DNA from: Rotaria socialis
Lineage: Eukaryota; Rotifera; Eurotatoria; Philodinida; Philodinidae
DNA: 64,000 nucleotides
Direction: 5' to 3'
NCBI GenBank assembly: GCA_905331475.1
Contig: CAJNYU010001751.1
Location: forward strand, 8,866 to 72,865
Positions 46,367 to 58,998 of this stretch are shown here, piece by piece (position 1 is the stretch's first letter; every line of letters starts with the position of its first letter). The notes below the pieces were generated by a model. It searched no databases. It saw nothing but the letters and a program-made list of their open reading frames with translations, and was not told where the DNA came from. A program made the position numbers and the translations under genes.

Positions 46367-49300
46367 GCTAGACATAATAGGACTTCAAATAAAATAAAGC
46401 CAACTCACTGCAATCTTATAGAAGACCTTGCCTTTCTATGCTGGAAGCGGCTGGGTTCGGGTTACTCTATTTCTGCAAAGACACCCAAACTCACGATGAA
46501 GATAGTCTATTATTTTAAAAAGATTTATATGCATTGTATGAGCACAAGTCTAAATTATCATTATTCAATATACACTCTTAAATGCCCAAATCTTCAAGAA
46601 ACTGTTTCTTCAATTTACTAACAGTTTTCTATTCGCCTATAATATTAATTGAACAGTGATACTTAACATACTTCATCTTTAATCTCTGAGATTCGTCGCT
46701 TACAGGAGTTCACAGAGCAGCAATTCGATTGGCAAGTCGTAGGGTCATTATTACTTAACTTCGTTGTTGTCTGATATTTCATAGTAAAAACCATCGTAAG
46801 TATTTATTCTTTCAAAGAAAGCAATTGAAATGTAAAGTTTTGTTTGCTTTTATAGCTCCACTGTCTACTCATGTTGGAAGATTTTAAAATTCCAACAGAG
46901 CCAATCTGATTATGTCTTTTTTTGTATATGTGTGTGCAGACGTCATAATAATGCTATAGGAAGTAACGAAAATTCCCAAGAAAAAAACGTTTTGTATGAT
47001 GACGCTGTAGTGTGCGCAGAAAATACCAACATCGGTCGTATTTCTATCTCTCAAAGAAAGCAAAAAAAAATTGTTTTCGTAGTATCACGTGTTCTGAAAT
47101 AAACATACAATTTGTTTTATTTTCATTTCGTGTAGTGTGTCACAAAATAAACGCAAACAACATTGATGGACCGAAAGTATTTCCTTGACTAAAGCGCCAA
47201 CTACTAGAAAATAATGATTCATGAAGGCCTGATATTTTGAAAAATGTTACAAATAGCATGCAGCAACCAGAGTGCATATACTTGCTTAGTTAACATAAAT
47301 GTGACAACTATTCGGGGAACATAGTAGAATAGACCATCTCTAATAGATATGATGTCTTGAATGATAGGTAGTAATTGATTTATTTCAATTTGACTTGGTT
47401 ACTAACTCAAATTTTCGAAATAAGCACGACATTAACCAATCATTTCTAATCCATAAATCAATTGGGAACATGTAATTTTGATCAAGATGAGTAAATATTG
47501 ATGAATAATATCACATTTCGGGGAAAGAATATCATGATCCGACATTCTGATTCTTATCGATATTGTGAGTAGTGTAAGTGTCAGGACTGTCGCAGTATTT
47601 CATGAAATATATCCACTTCACAGAAATCGAAAATTTGATAGCAACAAGTTCACTTGACCTCCTTCAATCTTTTAGATTTCACAGTACTAGATGAATTCAA
47701 ATTAATATAAATCACTCTTCAATTATGAAAAACTTAAAATCAAATTATACACAACTCAACTAATGTAACTACATAGTTGACAACTGAGATCTATTTGATG
47801 CTCTCGAATTGTCTCACTTCTTTACAATAAGTAACTATGAGTATATCCATATGCCAAGAGCAATTAGAATGTATTTTTTAAAGAAAAACAACATGTCTTG
47901 GCTTAACATCTAATTAAACATGATTTCTACCTCAGCTAGTTTAATTTTGTCGAGAATATATGTATCGAATTCTCAAGAGTACATTTTTTAATCATCATTA
48001 TTATATACGTCTCATGTTCTTTGTTCGTCTAGTAACCCTTCATTTCATTTCTCCGAGTAAAAGTAATTGAATACCTTACGTCAAACTCGTCAGCGTAATG
48101 CTAAGTATATTGGTGCGTGGTGAGTGTTACTTATATAATGAGAAAATATACATCATTAGAATAACAGAAATCATTCATAATTCAACTGATGAGAGAAAAA
48201 TGATTTCATGAAGTCTCTACCTTTTTTTTATGCGCTTTACTTTGAACACTAACAAAGAAATCATTATTTTTCTATTGCATTCAAACATTATGTAAAACAA
48301 TTTAAATCTTTTATTGGAATTCAATGAATTTTATCTAATTCAATCGATTGTCTATGAGCATCATCGGTAAATGTTATATGACGACAGAATAACTTTGATC
48401 AAATAAGATTAAAATAAATCAAACGCATATTCTTTTTTTGCTTTCGAGTTTATTTAACTTTTCGGCTTACAACATTATTTGACATAGGCTTATTTATTTG
48501 GTTACTATAGAGCATAGCCTCTTGAATGATCATTGATAAGCGGCTACTTTTTGACCTTTGTATTGACTAACAAATATTATCGAGTATGTTTATATATGAT
48601 ACAATTTAATCAAAACAATTTGGTGTTTTCTCGATATTGAACGTGCAAATACTTCACATTCCCTTAAGATATTTTCGTGCACATGAGTGTTAAAACTAAT
48701 GACTATCGGTCAGTTGTTCAAGCTCAAGTATATAGATATTGATTTTGTGATTCTGACGCCTTTCCTTCACTTCTATTCATCACATTGCTCTTTTATTTTA
48801 ACACCTGCGGCATGAAATGAGAATCAGATTAATTATTATCGTAAACAGTGAATCCGGATATTTGCTTGTCTTCGGGAAACAGTAAAATTTTTCAAACGTA
48901 TCTGACATTATTTTATCATTATTGAAGTTGTATGTTCTTCATGCATCATGTAACATTGAAGTCGTGTCTGTGCGCCTATTCAATAGAGACAGAAGGTATA
49001 CGAGAAATATTCAAATTGAACAAACATAGTAGATTTTATTAAACAAAAAAAGAAGAAAAAAATTCAATAAACAAATTCAATGTTGGCACCAGACAACATG
49101 TCGATCACGTTATGCAAATATTATTTCGATGTCGACTATTACTGGCCATCATGGGGATGTTGATAGTGTGATCGTTCATTAGATTAACACTTTATATTGT
49201 GCAAGACAATGTGTCTGATGACAATTCACTTGAGATTTATACTTGATGGTAATTGCCATTCTTCATTTAGAAAAAATGAGTAGATATACATATATATTTT

Positions 49301-51012
49301 TTTTTCTCGAGCACTGAATAACATCAATCAAGATTTCTTAGATCACTTTCATAATTTTATTTCAATGTACTAGACAAATTGAACTTCCTATTCGTCTGTC
49401 CATTGATTAATGAAGTTGTCCAAGAATGAGTATACGACTATTCTTCTTCTCTCATTAATATTGTCAATCATGATTCTCAATAACATAGGAAAACATGTAC
49501 GATGATGAGAAGAAGGATTATTCGACATTGTTAATGACGAAATAATGATCGGTTCAGGTGAAGAGATTCAGCGGTATGTCGCATGTCAAATTAGAGAGTC
49601 GGTAACGTATGCTTGTTCTTAAAAAAAAGAAAAAAGAAAGTAGTTTTAATCCGGCTTTCATCACATCAGAGTAATTATTCAGTAGGAGCAATTATCTGTC
49701 CGTCAATCGTAAAATCGAGCATTCTATAACATATTTTTGCATATCCGAGTGGAACCAATGTTAGATTTGATTATTTTAGACAAACGTTAGTGATTTAGCA
49801 TTTATGATGACTTCCGTTTTAGAGTGGCTCTAACTGCTCGACAGACTCGCATCGAATTGAGATCATGCATACCATATGCCTTCAAGCTAGGATCAAACAT
49901 TTGTTAAGACAGCTAATTGTATCTATTGACTGACGAAGCATGTGAGACAGAAAACAAGAGAGACAAAAAAAAATCTCAATAATTTATAGTGTCGTTCAGG
50001 CATGTATAGTTTTATCGAATAGACAAATAGCACGCGCTCTAGTACATACGACACCTGTCTGCTAAGCTTTTTGAAAAGAAGAAAAGAAAAACAATAAGGA
50101 GTGGTCATTCTTTGTCAAGGTAAGTTCACTTTATACGTATTGCTTTTTCCTTTTGTATGTATACCTTCTCTACGATTAACATAATGGTGATGAAGAAAAA
50201 GCCCAAGAGTACATGCCGATTTTTCTTTTTCGTAAGCAAATACTAATTTTTCTCTCCCCCCCCTCCCCTTTCTCTCTCTTTCTCTGTATATGCATATACA
50301 CACAAACACTAATCTCATGATGTGGACACATGCATAGTCCATTCGTTTTGCCCATCGTATGATTTGATCAATAATTCATTATACGAGCACTTAGATACAC
50401 ATTGCTTCGATGATCTCTAGCGCACATATGTATACACGCGATTCAACTATTGTTCGATTGATTCACCATTGAGCATATGTCGCACTTGGCCTGCTTTATA
50501 CAGGTAGAATATATCATAGGCATATTTTCATTCGCTGATGTTGTTTTTTTTTGTTGTTTATCATCAATCACTTATTGTTTAACTTTCTCTATCATTCTTT
50601 TCAAGCATGTGCACATCAAGACTAAAAGTTAATGAATAACGAATCGTATACATTTGACCTTAGTCATGCTGTGCAGCAATGCTGTCAGTTATAAAACAAC
50701 TGGCGTGATTTATTTCTGAATAACCTCGTTTGCACTTTTTATTATAAACTTATCGATGGAATCGTTCGTGTTATAAATCGACTTTTTTCCAATTAATGTG
50801 ATAATAAATGAACTTCCCTTTTTTTCTTATATTCTTCTAGTATCATAAATTATATCCTTGAGTCTTTCTTTTTAAACGTTAGTGTGTTCTTTATTAACTC
50901 ACGCATCAGTTTACGTAACATATTGGATGCATTCATGTTATACTGGCAAGAAAGGAACAACGTATGAGAGAAATGTCTTTTAAAAAAACACTGTTCATTC
51001 GCGTTGTCTTGC

Positions 51013-51046
<34 letters not shown>

Positions 51047-51345
51047 TCTTCCTTCTTCTCACTGCCGACAATTACGCATGAATACACGCTCATAAGACGT
51101 GTGAAAGGCAGCGCTTGTCATTTTCTTCCAACTGTATAAGTATATAGGCATATTCATACTGACACAACAGATCTCATATTTAATGGTAGAGTAAAAAACA
51201 AAGAAAAGCAGTAATAGTATGACTTCTTTTTACAGAACAAAATGTAAAAAAAAAAGGTTCATTGATCCTATATACGATAAGATTTAATGAATGGTTTCTT
51301 TTTTTTTTCAGTCATTTTAGATTGAATTTTTTAAAAGTATACACA
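46367..51345. other. Gene-poor interval before the adhesion gene
   Basis: About 5 kb of AT-rich DNA with no gene I can support. Pyrimidine-rich tracts lie near 50253-50285 and 51020-51046. Bases just before 51346 probably contain the 5' UTR, with a possible 5' UTR intron acceptor (TTTTTTTTCAG) near 51311. Confidence 0.45.
51020..51046. repeat. (CT)n microsatellite
   Basis: About thirteen uninterrupted CT units; the minus-strand ORF with an Arg-Glu run is its translation. Confidence 0.85.
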
Positions 51346-54300
51346 ATGCTCGTTCTATTGGTACTGAGTTTAGGTGAGTAGTTTTGTTTTGTTTTAGAAA
51401 TATATGATAAAATTTTATGCATTGAATATATTTTTATTTTGTAGCTCTATCGCAAATTCATGGTGAATTGATTATAAAACCAAGTCAAACTTTGTTAACA
51501 AAAGATCAACATAAATCATTTATTGCTTTATGTACTGATCAATCGGAGAGCCGAGCTTTTCTTTGGCGATCGCCGCAACAAAAAGATGTACCTGAGAATA
51601 TCTTTGAACGGTATGAACTTTAAAAAAAAAAGACGAAACATTGACATTTCATATCTTTTATTTTAGTGTTACTGTTGAACGACAAACTAATGGAATTCGA
51701 TTACGAATTAGAAATTTAACAATTGACGATCAAGGTACTATTGATAGAGAAAAGCGTATAGATGAGAGTATTCCCCCGGGTACTCTATTTTGTATTTCTT
51801 TTATTCAACAATGTATTATATGTGCAAAAGTTATAAATTTGATGAGCGCACTCGTCCTATGTTGATATTACGATAGTTTTGATGTATCTACGTAATAATG
51901 AAAAGTACAGGCCACGTTATTAAGATTGTAGTTCAGTTATTCAAATATTGAAAAAGATTTCTAAAATAGTCTTAGTTCTGTCATTGATATTTTACTGATG
52001 AGTTCTGAAATGTCAGCCTGTCGATTCTTGTTACTTAAATATATTCATTAGTCAATAATAATAAAACGATTAGGTACATGGGAATGTATTGGCACAAATG
52101 AGAATGGTGAACAAACAAAAAAATCATTACAAATGACTGTTAAAGGTTTAGCGCATTTGAAATTTCATAGTAACAACAAGAATTAATTTCGTTTTATTTT
52201 TCTAGTTCCTATCACTTTCCATGGGGATTCTATGCAATATGTACCATTCGGAGAATCGGTTACTATCAAGTGTTATGTTCAAGCAAATCCAATAGCAGAA
52301 GTTTCTTGGTTTCGAGGTCAAGATAAATTACGAATCGGTTCGTTTTCTAAACTATGAACTTGTGTGAATCATTTTTTCAATTGATTTCCTTTAATAGAAA
52401 ATCCAAATTATGAAGTTGTTCACGACGGTTTACATATAAAACAGGTTAACATGTCCGACAATGACATATTCTGGTGTCGTGGTGATGTTCTTGAAACAGG
52501 CGAATCTCGTGATTATCCAATATCTGTTATTGTATCAAGTATGTTGAGAATAGATTATAAAAGTAAATTATTTCCTCTTTGTTTAGAGCCAATTAGCGAA
52601 ACACGTATTACTTGTGTTAATCCATGTGCTATTGAGAAAAAAACAGCAACACTAACGTGTGAAGCATCCGGTTTACCGTCGCCGAGATATTCATGGTTCT
52701 ATGGATCGGTACGATATTAATTGTCTTTTATTTGAGGAAAAACACGAGGAAAATAAATAACAATAATAAATCTCTAGGTGGATGAATTAAGACCCGTTAA
52801 AGTAAGATGAATACTTCGAATAGAAAGAAAAAGACGCATGAGTTTGTTCCTGTTTCGAGTACTTGTCATATGCATGCATGTGTTTTTTGTTTATTTGTGC
52901 AGATCAATGTATTGACTATTGCGGTAAACGAGTGTGTTTCATTGGTTTTTGAAAACTAATATTTTTGAATTTTTCTTTTCGTATAATTAACAACAATAAG
53001 AAAATTGATTTCTGCTCAGCGAGATGAAACCAAATTTGATACCTGTAATTTTGACTATGATACTATCATTTGATGTCGCAAAATATTTCGAAAAGATACA
53101 GAATACAGTGTGAGTGATGAAATAAAATGTCAAGTCGATATGAATGAAATGGCTGAAAACAAGTGGTTTTTGTTAGTCGCATGAAACTTGCTTTAGTTTT
53201 GTTTGTGTGCGCTTTATCTATTCGGCGTATTGCACGTGCATTTAATATATATGTTACAGGGGAGATTGAAATGCACGGCTATTTAAAATAGCACATAGGG
53301 GAAATTGAAATTTCAATCTCCTCTAGGGCAAATTAAAATTTTGTTTTTTCCGGGTTCAATTTATGAGAAAAAGCAAAGGTTTTGATTTCAAAACGTACTG
53401 CATTCATACCCACACTAATACTGGCACCCATACACGCACCTACACCCACACCCTCATGTACACGCTACATCCATCCATACCCACAAATAAGATAAGTGTC
53501 TTTTGCGCGAATTCAGGTATTTGGAAAAGACTGATGTGATGGAACTTGATAATTAGATGTCAATGTTGATGTGGGTGCGAATGTAGTACGTTTTGAAGCC
53601 AAAATCTTTACTTTTTCCTCATAAATTGAACCGGGAAAAAAACAAAATTTTAATCTGCCGTAGGGGAGATTAAAATTTCAATGTCCGCTAAGGGCTATTT
53701 TAAATAGCCCTGCATTTCAATCTCCCTTGCAACATATATACTGATTTCCGATAGACGTGATATTTTTGTGCGAATTAAAATTTTTCATGTTTTGTTGCTT
53801 GATTTAGGAATCACCTGTTGGCGCGAGTGAAGTACCGAAATTTGTCGTACGTGGAAATCAATTGACGATAAATTATGTCGATGAGACTGACAATGGAAAA
53901 TATTCATGTCAAGCATTCAATGAATTTGATCGAAAAGGACAACGTGCTGAATATAATTTAAATGTAGTCGGTAAAAATTGATTTAAAGAAATCTTTTTTT
54001 TAAATTTAAATCGCCTATGCTTGTTAAGTTCCACCTCGTCTATCATTAATTCCACCGATTGAACTCAACCTTGATAGTCAGCATGCACAACGTGTCTCAT
54101 TTCAATGTCGAGTTGAACGTGGTTCATCGAATAGCCTCGCATTAGAATGGCAATATATTAATCATACATCGATTCAACCAACAAATGGAATACTTATTGA
54201 TAAAACTCAATATGAAACACATAAATCAATTGAACTACGTTTTGATCCTGTTCGTCGAGAACATTTTGGAAATTATTCATGTGTTGCAAAAAATCTTGCA

Positions 54301-56823
54301 GACAGTACCTATGCAACAGCAAGTCTTCTTATTCAATGTAGGTTTTTATTATCGACGATTAGAAAATAATTCTATATTTTCTTTCTATAGTTCAACCAGT
54401 TTATATTGGACCAAATACGAATATTGTTACAACAATTCCAAATTATCGTTCAATTATGCGTTGTCAATTCGAATCTTATCCATCGCCACAAATGCAATGG
54501 ATTAAACTGAGTCGAACAATACAAGATCCTCAAGGACGAACGCTTGCCGTCGGTATTGATAATGGTGTTAATGATATAACAACAAAACAAATCGGAACAA
54601 CACTTTATGAAAGCGTTCTCTCAGTAAATATTTATATATTTTGAAATAAAAAGAAAAAAAAAGAAGATGTTTTATTTAGTACACTCCAACAGAAGCTGAT
54701 TTTGGTTTAAGTTTTGAATGTCGAGCATTGAATCCACGTATTGGTCGACACTCGTTTACATTGCAACGTGCACAACCACCGAAAAAAATCAATATAACTC
54801 ATGTTAAACCATCATCAAGCGGTGTAGAAATTTTTTTTCAATCATCTGAAACTGATGATCTTCCTGTTATACAATATATTCTGAAATATGATATACAAGA
54901 CGCAAAAGAAAGTCAACTACAAACCTTAATTATTCCTGGTAATTTCTATATATATATATATACATATATTTTATAGAGATGATTTTACTATCAAAATCTG
55001 TTCACGTTTTAGCACAAAAATCGACTAAGCAAATAAGAATTGAAAATCTTCGACCAAGTACAAATTATCAATTACTAATTGTTGCCGAATCACGGGCTGG
55101 CGTTGGCCAACAAGCAGGACCGATACAATTTCGAACACTTGATAGACAAATACCAGATTTTACAATAGACGAAAATATAAATAGAACTTGTTTAAGTGAT
55201 GAAAGTTGTTTAGTCTCATGGAATATTGAATCAGATGGCGGAGCACCCATTCTTCGAACAGAAATACTTTATGCATTGGTAAGCAACTGCTTTTCAGACG
55301 GTTGCGATAAGTTTTAAGAAACATCAAAATTCTGTAGACATCGTTGTAATGGTTTAACTGCTGCTTTTATTATTTTTTCTGATGATATCCACCGTATTTT
55401 GGATCTATTGCTTCTTCTTTTTAGGCAAAAGATGATAGTGGTCTAGATATTGACGGAGCAATAAGTACACCAATATCAATCGATTCATCAACAACTGAAT
55501 ATGAATTAACTGGTTTGAAACCCGATACAAACTATGTTGTTATAATAAAATTATATAATGAAGTTGGTGTTGCCGAACAAAAGTTTCGTATCAAAACAAA
55601 TCAAGAAAGTAATGGTAAGAAAGAAAATATTATACTATTGAAAACTACATAGTTTACCTCTACATCATGCACATTTCAGACACTTTTACTAGATAATACA
55701 GAACAATATTTAAATCACGATATTTTAGCTTAGATTATTTAATAATTCAATCGTTCTCACAGAAATAAATGAAACCGACGTATAAACTAATAGAATGAAT
55801 CGACCTATTCTGGACAGCTGTGGGATAGAAGAAAAGAGTTTACATTCGAAATTAATTTCAATAAATAATGAATTAATTTTTTCTAGAATATAATACAATG
55901 CGAAGAAATTCATTAGTAACAGATGATAGAAAAACTCAACCAAGCAAATGGATTATTATTGCAATCATAATAGCGATTATTTTTTCAGCTGTAATTGTCG
56001 TTACTGTGTGCGTTCTACTACGGCTATTCCGACTTGATGCTAAACATGAAACAACAAATTCGTAAGTTATCTACGGTTACTCTCAGCCATAAACATGCTT
56101 AAATGCGATATGGTAGATCACAGGATGAAAATGAACACAAGTTCTAACGTGAACTTGAAATTTTCAAAACCTACTAGATTTACGAAAATTTGGACGCATT
56201 TTAACATAATACTAGAATAACTGTCGAAATCGATGCATCGAATTCAATATCATGAAACGAGCTTTTTTTCTAGTTTGGTTTTAAGCTCTCGGAAGGAATA
56301 ATTTAGAAAAAAAAGTATATGAACGCTACAGGTGTTAATAAAAGAACTCTTTTTCTATTAATGTAACTAATATTTTAAGTGATTTTCTGAGTGTTCTAGC
56401 AGGATTTCTAAATAGTAAAAGTAATTCTTGTTGTATGAAAGTTTAATCTGTTTGTTTATCTATGATAAAACTACTAAACGATGGACTTTTTTTTGTTATA
56501 GAGACCATCAGACAACACCAATGATGAATGGTGACCATCAATCAGATAAAACAAATGTTTATACCAATGGCCATTCACCATCGATAAAGGTATTGAACGA
56601 GATAGACATTCTTTTACATTCTTATTGAAATTATAATTAGTATAAGAAATCAAAATCAACTTGTCGTCAAATATATGCTAATGATGATTCTGTATAAAGA
56701 CAGACTATGTGTAGGCAATTAATAGATTTGCTTTGATTACTAATGCTTCTTTCTATTTTTATCAAATTTTTTGTTTTCATTTCAAGTCATTTTTGTTTCA
56801 TTTAGATCAACAATACAGTGTAA
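51346..56823 (+). CDS. NCAM-like: NCAM/Fasciclin-II-like cell adhesion molecule
   Basis: Sixteen exons join in phase to 809 residues: 51346-51373, 51445-51610, 51667-51734, 52074-52145, 52206-52337, 52398-52538, 52587-52708, 53808-53970, 54029-54337, 54391-54623, 54680-54938, 55013-55278, 55425-55614, 55887-56061, 56502-56589 and 56806-56823. The order is a signal peptide (MLVLLVLSLALS), five Ig domains (about 20-509) and two FN3 domains (about 510-717). A membrane helix (WIIIAIIIAIIFSAVIVV, about 738-762) and a 47-residue tail follow. Each Ig has its cysteine pair, for example IKCYV/FWCRG and LTCEAS/YSCQAF. Five Ig plus two FN3 plus one helix is the NCAM/Fas2/OCAM plan, used in homophilic neural adhesion. 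An element lies in intron 7. The gene looks intact. Confidence 0.9.
53253..53733. mobile_element. Foldback element in intron 7 of the adhesion gene
   Basis: Outer ends are GTTACAGGGGAGATTGAAAT and the inverse GTTGCAAGGGAGATTGAAAT, flanked by ATATAT on both sides. The arms continue through GGCTATTTAAAATAGC and a second inverted block (TTTTCCGGGTTCAATTTATG). The centre (about 53405-53475) is a run of ACCCACAC-like words, close to a degenerate telomere repeat. There is no ORF. Confidence 0.8.
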
Positions 56824-57791
56824 CAATCATTAAGATCATCAAGGCAAAAATAAAAAAGATCATCAATCAATACTAGCTTACAATATTAACACAGAGAATG
56901 TGTTCATTATACATATATAGATATAAATTCTTCGTATAAGCATTTGTATATAGAATATCTAATTGTATAATGATGGTGCTCTATTTTTTCCATACATTTT
57001 ATTCTTGTTGCTTCTTTATCTTCTGCTCGCGTCTAGTCACATATTCATTTGAAAATCTTCCTACATCAGTGGCATCATTAAGTTTTCAGTTGAACATTTA
57101 ATACGAATGAAAATATTGTACTGGTTTTCTTCTCTAATATGAGTGCGATACAGTGTCTATAATTGTTTGTTTTGTCCGAGCGAAAAGAATTAATCAAATA
57201 AATTAAAAAATAATTGTCAGTTAAAATCAAGTCATTTCATGATACTACAATTGAAGACAATGCTTAGAAATTTTAATTATTTCAATTGGAAAAAGTGTGA
57301 TTAGAACCAGGACCATATGATGAGTTATATGCAAAGATACACAATTCTTAAGATTCGTTTCACACTGACCAGCTTTACGCAAAAAAAAAATAGAAAATTT
57401 CTTCTTGTAAACTTGATTCGTGCCATTTTGATTTTTTCATAGTCATATCTGAATTTGATTTGGGCAGCACTAAAACGAAAGCAAGATGTATACTCTTGGA
57501 AAATGTTATTATAAATCGAACAGTTATATGAAATCATTAGATCAAGTATCTCGAATTTTGAGTCAATCGATAATATCAATTTCGACCACATAACTTCTAG
57601 CCGTTTAATTGGTAATTAGAAACCGAGCTTAGAACTCTTCGGATTGGTTCTAATTTCAATCATTAGTTTTTATGTTCATCTGACATTTTGGTCACATCAA
57701 TAAGTAAAATTTCAAAGGATTATGAAGTCTTCAAAGCATCAATCATGATTCATTTACTAAACCAGATATTATATGAACAAAGTCACCAATA

Positions 57792-58403
57792 GGAGTGTCA
57801 ATTTACAGTTTATTTTATTTAAATTTAACTTAGCGAAAAGTTAATTTAATTTAAAATTAAATTCTATCAAGTTAAATTTAAATTAAATTTTTGGACTGAA
57901 AAATCATTTAAATTCAATAGATTGTTTGAATGGATACTCATCATTGCTATGAGGAAAATGCGTGACATTAACAGTAGTAAATACTAAATGAGAGGAGAAC
58001 CAAGTATTTTAGGTTAATATTTGTTCATAATAGCCAAATTTCCCTACAGGTTATGCAGGATCCGGCATCTTTCTTTTTCAAAATACCGGGATACTCATAA
58101 AAATATATTTAATAGCACAGTTCGTAGAACAATGACTAGCTTTAACTTTAGAAAACAAGAAACGTACTCAAATGCGACTTTAAATAATAGCAATCAAGTC
58201 AAAAACTCTGTTTATCTACTAGTTTTCAAAATTTAAATAATTTGAATTTCAAACAGTTTAATCTAAATTTAGTTAAATTTAAATGTTACAAAATTTTAAA
58301 TTTAACTTTTCATTTAAAAATTTATTTATTTATTTTGAATTAAAATTTTTCAACATTTATTTCTCGATTTAGTAAATTTTATAAAATTTAAATGTGACAC
58401 CCC
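57792..58403 (-). mobile_element. TA-type element, copy 3, full length and inverted
   Basis: Bounded by TA on both sides (57790-57791 and 58404-58405) with ends GGAGTGTCA and TGACACCCC. The core matches copies 1 and 2 in reverse, including CTAGCTTTAACTTTAG. At 612 bp it is the longest copy. The ORF at 58021-58236 is inside it and not a gene. Confidence 0.8.
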
Positions 58404-58860
58404 TACCAGTCGGGTACAATCTAACACTGAACTCGCTCAGGTTCAGGACCCGTTTCAGTTCCAAGATCACTTTTCCAATGTTCGGATCGTGCTCCAGATC
58501 AAAAATCTTGGATTTGATGGCTTTCAGCGGCGAATATGGACTCGCAAATATGTAGGTATGCCGATCATCGTGAACAAAACTGGAGAAGCAGCACTTCTGG
58601 TCCGCGAATTGGCTGCCAAATTCCGATTCGAATATTTTACTACTAATATAAAACCGTTGTTCGACAGGATCCGAATTGAAACATCATTTTTACAGGTTCC
58701 AGATCTAACAATATTTATTTTCAGGCCTGGGTATATGTCCATAGCTTTTTGATCAGATGGACTCTATTGACTGCTATATTTAATATTGTATTTCAGATTC
58801 ACTAGACTGAAAGGATAGGGTCTAGAAACCGTAACTCACCTATGTCTGTTTGTCTGTAAC

Positions 58861-58998
58861 AATGACCCAAACGGTCATTTGTGTGGCATAAACGACCATT
58901 TCTATGGCACAAATGACCATTCGTACGGTACAAAATGATCATCCGTATGGTACCAATGACCATTTTTATGAAACAAAAGGCATTGTTACGGCACAAAC
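58861..58998. repeat. Minisatellite, about 22-bp unit, six copies
   Basis: Imperfect units resemble ATGACCATTCGTACGGTACA, with the unit start (TGACCAT) and the GGCACAA end both recurring. Divergence between neighbouring units is 15-30 percent by eye. Confidence 0.8.
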
